DNA from: JAVBLD01 sp031553705 | GTDB lineage: Bacteria; Bacteroidota; Bacteroidia; Bacteroidales; Marinifilaceae | Assembly (NCBI GenBank): GCA_031553705.1 | Contig: JAVBLD010000006.1 | Location: 8,700 to 72,699, forward strand | Reading direction: 5' to 3' | Length of the DNA stretch: 64,000 nucleotides | In this document: in pieces, positions 1 to 8,128 of the stretch | Numbering within the stretch: position 1 is the stretch's first letter | Layout of the letters: every line of letters begins with the position of its first letter | Position numbers and translations under genes: made by a program | Notes under the pieces: generated by a model | Database searches by the model: none | What the model was told of the DNA's origin: nothing | What the model saw: only the letters and a program-made list of their open reading frames with translations

Positions 1-1289
1 TGAATGTAGCGGATAGCGAAGTGGTTGCGGCTATTCTGACCGACCGGGGTTTTAAGCATACAAAAGAAAAAAATAAAGCCGACCTCATTCTGGTAAATAC
101 CTGTTCTATCCGGGAAAACGCGGAACAACGGGTACGCGGGCGGGTACAAGGTTTTTCCGAAATTAAAAAGAAAAACCCGCGGGTATTGATCGGCATTATG
201 GGTTGTATGGCAGAACGGTTGGGAGAAGCGCTCTTCGAACAGGAGAGAAATATTAATATCGTAGTGGGGCCGGATGCGTATATGGATCTGCCATTATTGA
301 TCGAAAAGGCCGAAAGAGGAGAAAAGGCGATCAATATCGAACTTTCCGAAACGGAAACCTATAAAGATATATGTCCTTCCCGAATCGACATGACAAGCAT
401 CTCCGGTTTTGTTTCGATCATGCGGGGATGTAATAATTTCTGTACTTATTGTATCGTGCCGTACACCCGGGGCAGAGAGCGCAGCCGTAGTCCGAAAAGC
501 ATTTTAAATGAGGTTTTCGATCTGCAGGCAAAGGGCTATAAAGAGATCACGTTACTGGGACAAAATGTAAACTCTTACCTGCATAAACAAGAAGACCTTC
601 AGGTAAACTTCCCGGAATTACTTGACCTTGTAGCGTGTACTGTGCCTGATATGCGGATCCGTTTTGCGACCTCGCACCCGAAAGATATGAGCGACGCAAT
701 ACTGGAAACCATTGCCAGGCACCACAATATCTGTAAAAGTATTCATCTCCCGGTACAGTCCGGAAGCAACACGGTATTGAAAAACATGAACCGGAAATAT
801 ACCCGCGAATGGTATCTGGAGCGGATTGCGGCTATCCGGCGCATTATTCCGGAATGCGGGGTTTCCACTGATATTTTTGTCGGATTCCACAACGAAAGCG
901 AAGCAGATTTCAATGAAACCCTAGACCTGATAAAAGAGGTCGGCTTTGACCTGGCCTATATGTTCAAATATTCTGAACGTCCCGGCACAATGGCTTCGAA
1001 AAATCTGCCCGATAATATCGATGAAAAAACCAAAGGCCGCAGGTTGCAAACGCTGATCGACCTGCAAACCGGGTTCTCCCTGGAAAGTAACAAACGGGAC
1101 ATCGGTAAGACATTCGAGGTACTGGTAGAGGGAGTATCCAAGAAAAATACCCAGGAGATGTTCGGGCGGAGTAGTCAGAATAAAGTGGTAGTTTTCCCCT
1201 GTACAACAGCTAAAATAGGCGACATTGTCCATGTCAGGATAAAAACCTGCACTTCAGCCACGCTGATCGGGGAAGTAATAAACGAATAA
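1..1289 (+). CDS. miaB: tRNA-2-methylthio-N6-dimethylallyladenosine synthase MiaB, 5' end missing
   Basis: Radical-SAM methylthiotransferase that adds a methylthio group to i6A37 of tRNAs, using two iron-sulfur clusters. The reading frame is open to the window edge: bases 3-20 encode NVADSE ahead of the GTG at 21, matching the family's CQMNxxDSE start, so the true start and first cluster cysteine lie outside. Visible are NTCSIREN and GCMAER (remaining cysteines of the N-terminal cluster), the radical-SAM motif CNNFCTYC around base 430-455 followed by PYTRGRERSR, and a C-terminal TRAM-like region of about 60 residues. A SpoU-type RNA methyltransferase follows after 30 nt, suggesting a small RNA-modification operon. 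The identification is firm; only the 5' end is lost. Confidence 0.96.
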   Translation, partial: NVADSEVVAAILTDRGFKHTKEKNKADLILVNTCSIRENAEQRVRGRVQGFSEIKKKNPRVLIGIMGCMAERLGEALFEQERNINIVVGPDAYMDLPLLIEKAERGEKAINIELSETETYKDICPSRIDMTSISGFVSIMRGCNNFCTYCIVPYTRGRERSRSPKSILNEVFDLQAKGYKEITLLGQNVNSYLHKQEDLQVNFPELLDLVACTVPDMRIRFATSHPKDMSDAILETIARHHNICKSIHLPVQSGSNTVLKNMNRKYTREWYLERIAAIRRIIPECGVSTDIFVGFHNESEADFNETLDLIKEVGFDLAYMFKYSERPGTMASKNLPDNIDEKTKGRRLQTLIDLQTGFSLESNKRDIGKTFEVLVEGVSKKNTQEMFGRSSQNKVVVFPCTTAKIGDIVHVRIKTCTSATLIGEVINE

Positions 1290-1319
1290 GAACAAATCTC
1301 CTCTTCAACCCTCAATAAA

Positions 1320-1877
1320 ATGGAGCACAGGAAACTGCAAAATAACGAATTAAACCGGATTGATACCAATACATTCAAACAAGCGGAGAAACTTCCGGTT
1401 GTCATCATCCTTGACAATGTACGGAGTCAACACAACGTAGGATCCGTATTCCGTACGGCCGACGCCTTCCGTGTTGAAAAAGTTTACCTTTGCGGTATCA
1501 CTTCTACCCCGTCAAACAACCGGGAAGTACATAAAACAGCCCTCGGAGCCGAAGAGACGGTGGAGTGGGACTATGAAACGGAAACGGTACAGGTTGTCTG
1601 CGCCCTGAAAGAAGAAGGCTACAAAATCTACGCAGTAGAACAAGCTGAAAATGCTCTTTCATTGGAGCGGCTATCTATTGAAAAAGAGAAAAAATATGCC
1701 CTTATTTTCGGCAATGAGGTAAAAGGAGTACAACAAGAGGTCATCAACCAATCCGACGGCTGCATTGAGATACCACAATTCGGCACCAAACACTCTTTCA
1801 ACATTTCCGTCAGTGTCGGCATTGTGCTATGGCAGATTGCAAGACCGATGGTGAATGAGTGGAAAATGGAGAGTTAG
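1320..1877 (+). CDS. TrmH/SpoU family RNA 2'-O-methyltransferase
   Basis: SAM-dependent 2'-O-ribose methyltransferase with the SPOUT knot; the RNA target cannot be told from sequence. All three family motifs are present: DNVRSQHNVGSVFRTADAF (motif 1, about residues 32-50), IFGNEVKGVQQEVI (motif 2, about 128-141) and HSFNISVSVGIVLWQ (motif 3, about 158-172). At 185 aa it lacks the N-terminal substrate-binding domain of TrmB/RlmB types and resembles the short Bacteroidetes form. It lies 30 nt after miaB on the same strand. The last residues, VNEWKMES, are encoded by a purine-rich intergenic repeat word (see repeats), so the C-terminal tail looks acquired rather than conserved. Confidence 0.9.
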   Translation: MEHRKLQNNELNRIDTNTFKQAEKLPVVIILDNVRSQHNVGSVFRTADAFRVEKVYLCGITSTPSNNREVHKTALGAEETVEWDYETETVQVVCALKEEGYKIYAVEQAENALSLERLSIEKEKKYALIFGNEVKGVQQEVINQSDGCIEIPQFGTKHSFNISVSVGIVLWQIARPMVNEWKMES

Positions 1878-1957
1878 ATGTAAAACTTTCTCCGGAATGA
1901 ACAAAATATCAAACTTGTTTAAATATTACATTCATTTTCAATTTTCAACTCTCCATT
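1865..1957. repeat. Inverted repeat in convergent trmH-like/folP gap
   Basis: AATGGAGAGTT (1865-1875) is the exact reverse complement of AACTCTCCATT (1947-1957), 71 nt apart. Both arms run into the ends of the flanking convergent genes. Between them, bases 1894-1929 hold a near-palindromic stretch (AATATCAAACTTGTTTAAATATT) that recurs at 51198-51234. The structure may act as a two-way terminator or be a remnant element; it has no T tract. Confidence 0.7.
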
Positions 1958-2785
1958 ATTAAAACTTTCTACGATTTTAATCGTTTCTACGGCCTCTTTT
2001 ACATCGTGAACACGAAGAATATTCGCTCCTTTCAATAAAGCGATCGTATTTAACACAGTCGTACCGTTTAAAGCTTCTGCCGGAGTAGTGCCGAGCAATT
2101 TATAAATCATCGATTTCCGGGATATACCGACCAACAAAGGATATCCGAGTTCCTTAAACACCTCGAGACGATTCAGCAAACGATAATTATGCATCTGGTT
2201 TTTACCGAAACCAAAACCGGGATCAATCACGATGCGGGTGGCTCCCAACTGTTTTATACGGGCCAGGCGTTCCACATAGAAATCACGTACATCTTCCACG
2301 ACCTCGCGGTAGACCGGTTGCAGCTGCATCGTCTGTGGTGTTCCCTGTATATGCATCATGATATAGGGTGTTCCCGATTCCGCAATATAGTCAAACATCC
2401 GCTCATCCATCGTTCCTCCGGAAATATCATTTACCACGACCGGCCCCAGGCAGGTATTAATCTCTTTAGCCACTTCCGAACGAAACGTATCAATCGAAAC
2501 AAACATATCCGGATAATATTTACGTATCAGTTCAACAGCAATCGTCAATCGGGCAATCTCCTCCTTTTCGTCGACATGGGCGGCTCCGGGGCGCGTCGAA
2601 CAAGCCCCGACATCGATTATTCCGGCTCCCTCTTCCGCAATCTGCCTGATCCGCGCGATGATTTTCGTCTCGCTCAGATAGCATCCGCCATCATAGAAAG
2701 AGTCGGGTGTAACGTTCAGAATTCCCATCACTACCGGCCGGGTTAAATCCAAACATTTTCCGGCCACATCTATACATTTAGTCAT
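1919..2785 (-). CDS. folP: Dihydropteroate synthase
   Basis: Condenses 6-hydroxymethyl-dihydropterin diphosphate with p-aminobenzoate in folate synthesis; target of sulfonamides. The TIM-barrel signatures are present near the N-terminus (VMGILNVTPDSFYDGG, about residues 19-34), GACSTRPGA, DPGFGFGKN, a GISRKS loop and the C-terminal LRVHDV with its anion-binding Arg/His. The ATG at 2785 is chosen because the upstream extension begins at a TTG without support. The gene is divergent from DUF1599/tpiA, as in other Bacteroidales. The C-terminal tail NNGELKIENE lies wholly inside an intergenic repeat (AATGGAGAGTTGAAAATTGA) and is probably not conserved. Confidence 0.95.
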   Translation of the reverse strand: MTKCIDVAGKCLDLTRPVVMGILNVTPDSFYDGGCYLSETKIIARIRQIAEEGAGIIDVGACSTRPGAAHVDEKEEIARLTIAVELIRKYYPDMFVSIDTFRSEVAKEINTCLGPVVVNDISGGTMDERMFDYIAESGTPYIMMHIQGTPQTMQLQPVYREVVEDVRDFYVERLARIKQLGATRIVIDPGFGFGKNQMHNYRLLNRLEVFKELGYPLLVGISRKSMIYKLLGTTPAEALNGTTVLNTIALLKGANILRVHDVKEAVETIKIVESFNNGELKIENECNI

Positions 2786-2874
2786 CTTTTTTATTTTCAA
2801 TTTGCAGTTATTGATTTACAATCTGTTTTTTGCTACTTTTACAGTGCCAAAAATAAGTATTAGTTTTTGATATT

Positions 2875-2880
2875 AAGGAG
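2875..2880 (+). promoter_or_regulatory. Shine-Dalgarno AAGGAG deciding the DUF1599 start
   Basis: AAGGAG followed by AGGA and the ATG at 2885. Clear Shine-Dalgarno sites are uncommon in this phylum, and this one argues for 2885 rather than the upstream in-frame TTG at 2867. Confidence 0.6.
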
Positions 2881-2884
2881 AGGA

Positions 2885-3460
2885 ATGACAGGATCAACGC
2901 AAAAATACCAAAAAGCGCTGGATACAGCACAAGAATACGATATTGTAATAGAGACCTGTTACGATATTTTTATAAAAAAAATGCACGATTACGGCACAGC
3001 CTGGCGTATTTTGAGAACGACCTCAATTACCGACCAGATCTTCATTAAAGCCAACCGTATCCGTTGCATTGAACAAAAAGGCATATCCAAAGTAGACGAA
3101 GGAGTTATTCCCGAATATATCGGCATCATCAATTATGCCATTATGGGATTGATTCAGTTGGAGTTAGGAGTCGGCGAAGAGGCTGCCGACGATCAAAAAA
3201 AGATCGCCGGCTTGTATAAGAACTATTTTGAACAGGCCAAATCGTTGATGACGAACAAGAACCATGATTACGACGAAGCTTGGCGCAGTATGCGGATCAG
3301 TTCATATACCGACTTGATACTGATGAAGATAAACCGCACAAAACAGATCGAGGATCACCAGGGGAATACCATCATCTCCGAAGGAATTGATGCAAATTAC
3401 TACGACATGATCAACTATGCGGCATTTGCACTGATCCGGCTGACAGTGGAAAATAAATAA
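2885..3460 (+). CDS. DUF1599 domain protein (two tandem repeats)
   Basis: Conserved Bacteroidetes protein of about 191 aa; DUF1599 is linked by family classification to nucleotide-modification-associated domains, but no reaction is established. Two internal copies are visible: MHDYGTAWRILRTTSITDQI with INYAIMGLIQL in the first half, and NHDYDEAWRSMRISSYTDLI with INYAAFALIRL in the second, each with a conserved D-Y-x-x-AW-R core and Lys-x-Arg helix. No signal peptide, so cytoplasmic. It is followed by the DoxX-like gene and tpiA, a gene order kept across Bacteroidales; the function in that block is unknown. Confidence 0.85.
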   Translation: MTGSTQKYQKALDTAQEYDIVIETCYDIFIKKMHDYGTAWRILRTTSITDQIFIKANRIRCIEQKGISKVDEGVIPEYIGIINYAIMGLIQLELGVGEEAADDQKKIAGLYKNYFEQAKSLMTNKNHDYDEAWRSMRISSYTDLILMKINRTKQIEDHQGNTIISEGIDANYYDMINYAAFALIRLTVENK

Positions 3461-3496
3461 GGCATAACTGATTTTATTATCCGCGTACAAAAATGC

Positions 3497-3538
3497 ATTC
3501 ACTTTCAATTATTAATTTTCAACCTTCAATTAATTAAA
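3497..3538. repeat. TTTCAATT-type intergenic repeat before the DoxX-like gene
   Basis: Three pyrimidine-leaning words CTTTCAATT, TTTTCAACC and CTTCAATT in a row. The last ends exactly 8 nt before the ATG at 3540. Same family as TTTCAACT words at 27606, 40399, 43939 and 47829. Confidence 0.6.
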
Positions 3539-3539
3539 T

Positions 3540-4787
3540 ATGAGACTATTGATGAATGTTTGCAGGATTTTGGTAGGGATATTGTTCATCTATTCCGGTT
3601 TTGTAAAAGGAGTCGATCCGCTTGGATCCACTTATAAGTTTACCGATTATTTCCTTGCATTCGGGATGAACTGGATGACTCCCACCGCCCTGTTTTTCTC
3701 CTTTCTCCTTGCACTGACCGAATTTACCATCGGTGCCTGCCTGTTTCTGAATATAAAAACGAAATGGGCCATCTGGGGCGCCTTGTTGTTTATGGCTTTC
3801 TTTACACCGCTGACCCTGATTCTGGCAATCAAGAATCCGGTAACCGACTGTGGATGTTTCGGGGATGCCCTGATACTTACCAATTGGGAAACATTCTGGA
3901 AAAATATAGCTTTGTCGATTATCACCCTGTTTCTTTTTTATAAAAAGAAACAGTTTAAATCGTGGTTTAACTTTCTGGAACAAACCATCATGCTGGTAAG
4001 CGCCATTGTCTTTATTCTATGCATTGAATCCCATTCATACAGGCACCTGCCCATTATCGATTTCCGCCCTTATGCCACCGGCAAGAATATTTCGGAAGGG
4101 ATGAAGGTACCGGAAGGAGCACCATTGGATGAATACCGGATCACTTTGCAATATAAAAACAAACATACCGGCGAGATCAAAGATTTTACGGAAGCCGACT
4201 ATCCGTGGCAGGATTCATTGAACTGGGTGTTCCATGATTCAAAAGAGAAACTGATCAAGGAGGGATACAAACCCGAAATACACGGATTTACGATTGAACA
4301 TCCGACATTGGGAAATATTACCGAGGAATTATTGCAAAACAGTGATTACACTTTCCTGGTAATCGCATACAATATCAATAAAACGAACCCTGCGAGCCAG
4401 GAAAAACTAAATCGGTTGGCCGCATACGCACAGGAAAAGGGGTATTCTTTCTACTGCTTATCCGCATCCGGGCCTGACGATATCAAAAAATATACAACCG
4501 CCCATCCGGCCAATTACGAATTCTGTACCAGCGATGAGATCCTGTTAAAGACAATGATCCGCTCCAATCCGGGCTTAATGCTGTTAAGATCGGGAACAAT
4601 ACTGGACAAATGGGGATACCGGGATATACCGGAAGTAGACGAGATCAAAGATAAGGATCTTGCCTCCTTCTGCCTGCTTCAACAGCAATACCAAACCGAC
4701 AAATATATGATTTACTCATTATTTCTGGCGGTTAGCTGTTGCCTGCTTTTGTATACGGTCAGAAAGTACAGAAAGCAGGTTAAATAG
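3540..4787 (+). CDS. DoxX/MauE-like membrane protein with thioredoxin-like tail (BT_3928 family)
   Basis: 415 aa inner-membrane protein. The first 150 residues form a DoxX/MauE-like four-helix membrane domain with the motif TDCGCFGDAL, as in MauE proteins that support disulfide or quinone redox chemistry. Residues about 270-390 resemble a thioredoxin-like fold (FLVIAYNINKTNPASQEKLN, then NPGLMLLRSGTILDKWG) but carry no CxxC. A last helix near 393-410 (YSLFLAVSCCLLLY) ends in basic residues. The protein is a regular partner of DUF1599 and tpiA in Bacteroidales. Exact activity is unknown; a redox or chaperone role is inference. A TTCAATT word precedes the ATG by 8 nt. Confidence 0.85.
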   Translation: MRLLMNVCRILVGILFIYSGFVKGVDPLGSTYKFTDYFLAFGMNWMTPTALFFSFLLALTEFTIGACLFLNIKTKWAIWGALLFMAFFTPLTLILAIKNPVTDCGCFGDALILTNWETFWKNIALSIITLFLFYKKKQFKSWFNFLEQTIMLVSAIVFILCIESHSYRHLPIIDFRPYATGKNISEGMKVPEGAPLDEYRITLQYKNKHTGEIKDFTEADYPWQDSLNWVFHDSKEKLIKEGYKPEIHGFTIEHPTLGNITEELLQNSDYTFLVIAYNINKTNPASQEKLNRLAAYAQEKGYSFYCLSASGPDDIKKYTTAHPANYEFCTSDEILLKTMIRSNPGLMLLRSGTILDKWGYRDIPEVDEIKDKDLASFCLLQQQYQTDKYMIYSLFLAVSCCLLLYTVRKYRKQVK

Positions 4788-4820
4788 AAATATCGATAAA
4801 TCTTTACCTAAAAAAACATT

Positions 4821-5585
4821 ATGAGAAAAAAAATTGTCGCAGGAAACTGGAAAATGAACAAGACTCTTTCAGAGGGGATACAGCTTGCCAAAGAGGTAAA
4901 CGATAGAGTAAAAACAACTGATATAAAAGGGGTAAATGTCGTTTTAGGCACTCCCTATATCCATCTGCCAGAAGTAAATAAAATAGTCGACCCATCGCGT
5001 ATAGCCATTGCTGCCCAGAATTGTGCTACGGAAGCTTCAGGCGCTTATACCGGTGAAATCTCCGCTTCGATGGTAGCCTCTACCGGTTGTAAATATGTCA
5101 TCCTCGGACATTCCGAAAGAAGGAGTTATTATGGTGAAACGGATGCTCTTTTGGTCAAGAAAGTAGCACAAGCGCTGGAAAACAATCTGGAGGTGATTTT
5201 CTGTATCGGAGAAGTATTGGAAGAACGGGAAGCCGGTAAACATTTCGAAGTGGTAAAATCACAGTTGGAGCATGGCTTATTCCAGCTCAGTGCAGAGCAG
5301 TCTTCTCATATTATTATTGCCTATGAACCGGTCTGGGCGATCGGTACCGGCCAAACGGCTACCTCTGCGCAAGCTCAGGAGATGCACGCCTATATCCGTA
5401 AAGTGTTGACCGAAAAATATGGCAAAACTGCAGCCGAAAACACCTCTATCCTGTACGGAGGGAGTTGTAACGCAAAAAATGCCGACGAATTATTTGCCAA
5501 CCCGGATGTCGACGGCGGTCTTATCGGTGGCGCTTCCCTGAAAGCAGACGATTTCCTGGCTATCATTGCTGCTTTGGCAAAATAA
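4821..5585 (+). CDS. tpiA: Triose-phosphate isomerase
   Basis: Interconverts dihydroxyacetone phosphate and glyceraldehyde 3-phosphate in glycolysis, cytoplasm. Full-length (254 aa) with the catalytic set in place: AGNWKMNK (Lys near 11), ILGHSERR (His97), YEPVWAIGTG (Glu169) with flexible loop 6, and phosphate-binding LYGGSCNAKN and GGLIGGASL. It is the last gene of the DUF1599 - DoxX-like - tpiA unit, 33 nt after its neighbour. In many Bacteroides genomes a SPOR protein and folE follow; here a strong terminator stands directly after tpiA instead. Confidence 0.97.
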   Translation: MRKKIVAGNWKMNKTLSEGIQLAKEVNDRVKTTDIKGVNVVLGTPYIHLPEVNKIVDPSRIAIAAQNCATEASGAYTGEISASMVASTGCKYVILGHSERRSYYGETDALLVKKVAQALENNLEVIFCIGEVLEEREAGKHFEVVKSQLEHGLFQLSAEQSSHIIIAYEPVWAIGTGQTATSAQAQEMHAYIRKVLTEKYGKTAAENTSILYGGSCNAKNADELFANPDVDGGLIGGASLKADDFLAIIAALAK

Positions 5586-5610
5586 CGATTCGAAATACAC
5601 TTATACAAAA

Positions 5611-5650
5611 CAACCCGGGAAAATGATCTGTTTTTCCCGGATTGTTTTTT
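5611..5650 (+). terminator. Rho-independent terminator after tpiA
   Basis: CAACCCGGGAAAA, 7-nt loop, then TTTTTCCCGGATTG and a run of six T. Stem CCGGGAAAA/TTTTTCCCGG is GC-rich at its base. Placed 26 nt after the tpiA stop. Confidence 0.88.
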
Positions 5651-5679
5651 ATCTCTTCATTTTCACGACAGAACCATTT

Positions 5680-7230
5680 TTACGGTTCGCGGAAATCTAC
5701 ACTTATGATCTTCCCAAAACCGGTATATTTAGCATGAGAACTCAGTTCATCATCCACATTTCCAACGTTAAAGAGTTCCATTGTTCCATTGCTACCCTCT
5801 TTTCCGGCAGGATTATAAGAACAAACTCTTAATTTTTTCTCCCACAACTGATTGCGTGGTCCAACTCCGGTTGATGCTAATCTGTTCTGGAAAAACTGGA
5901 AATTTATTTCAGTGATAATTTCCGGAGTTTTATCTATCATCAATTTTGTGCTGTGGTTATCAGTACTATACCTGTATACTTTACTCCCTATACTATAAAA
6001 TATCCATCCTTCGTACTCGGGACTCAATGCGATAGAAGAAGCATTCGCCAAGTCTGTATTGGTTGTTTCTTCATAATATCGTTGATTTACTCCACCCAGT
6101 TCAAAACGGGCTATATATATTTTCTGGGTAGTTCTATCCCTTAAGATTGCTGTAATAGGCGTTCCTGTTAATTGCATACAAATACCCATCCACAACAGAT
6201 CTTTACCTGTTTGGTTATAATTAAATCTCACAGGATTAGGATTCATTGCGCTGAAAACCTGACCGGATCCCGGATGACGTACAAAAGTCTCAGATTTCTT
6301 ATCAAACATAACAGCAGACGTACCGCCTATTGCCCATCCGGCCGCTTCCACTACAACACTATTATATGTTGTATTTATGCTTGCAGTCCAGGGAATCCTT
6401 GAAGGGGAGGTGCTCCCGAAATACACTTTCCCGTCCGGGGTAACTCCCCAGTGTCGATTTGTTGTTTTTGACATTTCCTGAAGATGGAAATCGTTCGGAA
6501 ACATTCCTACACTTATAATATAAGCGGTATTTAATGAATCATAATTCAATGTTAACGGATTTAACAGCATCGTTTTTTCCGTGGTCAGAATATAAATGCC
6601 CGCTCGTTCTGCTGTAGGCGAATTGGTAAATGTTCTCGGATAGCCGTTTAAGACCGTTCTGACTTTCAGAGGAGTACCTCCATACGGCAATTTTGTTCCG
6701 ACGGCAGTCAATACATCGTAGATCGGAGTAAATGTTCCGGTTCCCTGATCATTAGGAACCGTTTCGTAAGCAATGGCATCCAGACGAGCTTTACCGTCTA
6801 CTTCGCATAATAATAGATAACCTTCATTTATGGTCGGTGCGGTTACTGTCAACACGCTTTGAAATTGCCATTGTACCCCGGTAATTTTATCTTTTATATT
6901 ACAATGAAGATTATAAGTGGCCGGTGCTATAGTTAACTTTACGTCTAGGTCACGTTCATTTCCTAAAACAATTCTTTCGGATGAGTTTGCTTCATATTTT
7001 TTCGTCACAGCCCACTCATATTCATAATCATCCGGATTCTGATCCAGGGTAAAAAATAGTGCAGGAGTTATTTTTAATGAATCTCCTAATTTGATGGTAT
7101 AACCACCCGTATTCCAATCGACAATCTCCACTTCATTGATATCATGATATGTATAATTTCCTTTATCATCATAACATGAAGACAGGCAGAAATAGCTGAT
7201 TAATATGAGGATAAAATAGACGCTTTTCAT
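5680..7230 (-). CDS. PKD-like family surface lipoprotein
   Basis: 516 aa lipoprotein, last gene of the SusC/SusD locus. Signal sequence with lipobox FCLSSC puts the lipidated Cys at residue 19; the mature N-terminus (YDDKGNYTYHDINEVEI) and the following strand-rich region match the PKD-like lipoproteins that accompany SusCD and DUF4843 genes. The remainder (YLLLCEVDGKARLDAI, then repeated W/Y-rich strands) suggests a propeller- or sheet-rich ligand-binding body. No catalytic motif was recognised. Likely exposed on the outer surface as an auxiliary binding protein; ligand unknown. Confidence 0.8.
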   Translation of the reverse strand: MKSVYFILILISYFCLSSCYDDKGNYTYHDINEVEIVDWNTGGYTIKLGDSLKITPALFFTLDQNPDDYEYEWAVTKKYEANSSERIVLGNERDLDVKLTIAPATYNLHCNIKDKITGVQWQFQSVLTVTAPTINEGYLLLCEVDGKARLDAIAYETVPNDQGTGTFTPIYDVLTAVGTKLPYGGTPLKVRTVLNGYPRTFTNSPTAERAGIYILTTEKTMLLNPLTLNYDSLNTAYIISVGMFPNDFHLQEMSKTTNRHWGVTPDGKVYFGSTSPSRIPWTASINTTYNSVVVEAAGWAIGGTSAVMFDKKSETFVRHPGSGQVFSAMNPNPVRFNYNQTGKDLLWMGICMQLTGTPITAILRDRTTQKIYIARFELGGVNQRYYEETTNTDLANASSIALSPEYEGWIFYSIGSKVYRYSTDNHSTKLMIDKTPEIITEINFQFFQNRLASTGVGPRNQLWEKKLRVCSYNPAGKEGSNGTMELFNVGNVDDELSSHAKYTGFGKIISVDFREP

Positions 7231-7310
7231 GTGTGCATTTTTAATATTATATTAAACACTTGTCATTAATATGGAAAACAATATATTGTTCTTATATTTC
7301 TGTTTTCTCA

Positions 7311-8096
7311 TCAAGTAGCGGAGTAGAGTGATGAACCCATTACCATTGGGGTTTCCCCGTCTTCTTCGTAGACGGTCCGTCCTGCTGCCGCCTCCTTCTG
7401 TAGATAGATATCAAACCTTTGTCCATAAGCTTTTTGTAGACTCGCCGACGTAATGTTCTGATCGACGAAATCGGATAATGAGACATCAACATATTCACAT
7501 AGCATCAATATCTTTTTGCGGGAAAAAGCTCCAAGATAGTCTGGCATCCAATATTTCGGCTCTGTGATGACATCCGTTACCGCTATTGTATGCATGGTAT
7601 ATGAAACAATATGGTTATATCTTGTCCAACCTTGCTTCATATTTGTTTTAAAACCGCCATATGGCTCCAATTGTAAATTCAATAAAAATATACTATTCGC
7701 CATATCTTCTGTTTTATGAAATACAATCGGAATGTGAGTTGAAACAGCTTTGGCTGGCATAATAAAATACTCCGGCAGTGGATCATAGTGTTTACCCTCT
7801 ATCGCAGTGGAAGAAGAAAGTACGGACACTTTAAACGGTCGATCTACACTCGACGGAGCACCTGTGGCAGCAACTTCCAGCATGTAGACTGAGTCGATAA
7901 TCCCCTTTGCATAAGCAAATGGTAGTGTGGTAGAATCGGTTTGTTCACTCATACCGGTAGCCACCAATGCCATGTTAAAATAAAGATTACGATCTCCTTC
8001 ATAGGTAATCAGATCCTCTTCTTTACAAGAAACGGCTACGATTGTAACTGCAATTCCTAAGAATATATTTCGGATTAATATTTTAAAAACATTCAT
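7311..8096 (-). CDS. DUF4843 domain lipoprotein
   Basis: About 261 aa. The ATG at 8096 is preferred over a TTG overlapping the susD stop because it gives a clean lipoprotein signal (GIAVTIVAVSC, Cys24). DUF4843 proteins sit directly after SusD in many Bacteroidetes uptake loci; the mature part opens with the typical YEGDRNLYFN and contains DSTTLPFAYAKG and SSTAIEGKHYDPLPEYFIMPA, resembling a Calx-beta/Ig-like strand pattern. Role is presumably ligand capture at the cell surface. Located between susD (33 nt upstream) and the PKD-like lipoprotein. Confidence 0.82.
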   Translation of the reverse strand: MNVFKILIRNIFLGIAVTIVAVSCKEEDLITYEGDRNLYFNMALVATGMSEQTDSTTLPFAYAKGIIDSVYMLEVAATGAPSSVDRPFKVSVLSSSTAIEGKHYDPLPEYFIMPAKAVSTHIPIVFHKTEDMANSIFLLNLQLEPYGGFKTNMKQGWTRYNHIVSYTMHTIAVTDVITEPKYWMPDYLGAFSRKKILMLCEYVDVSLSDFVDQNITSASLQKAYGQRFDIYLQKEAAAGRTVYEEDGETPMVMGSSLYSAT

Positions 8097-8128
8097 ACTC
8101 AAATTATATATAGTTAATAATCCATTTA

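Noticed and set aside
2189..2746. 185-codon + strand frame
   Set aside because: Antisense shadow of folP.
5566..5832. Frame following tpiA on the + strand
   Set aside because: Crosses the terminator and runs antisense to the PKD-like lipoprotein gene.
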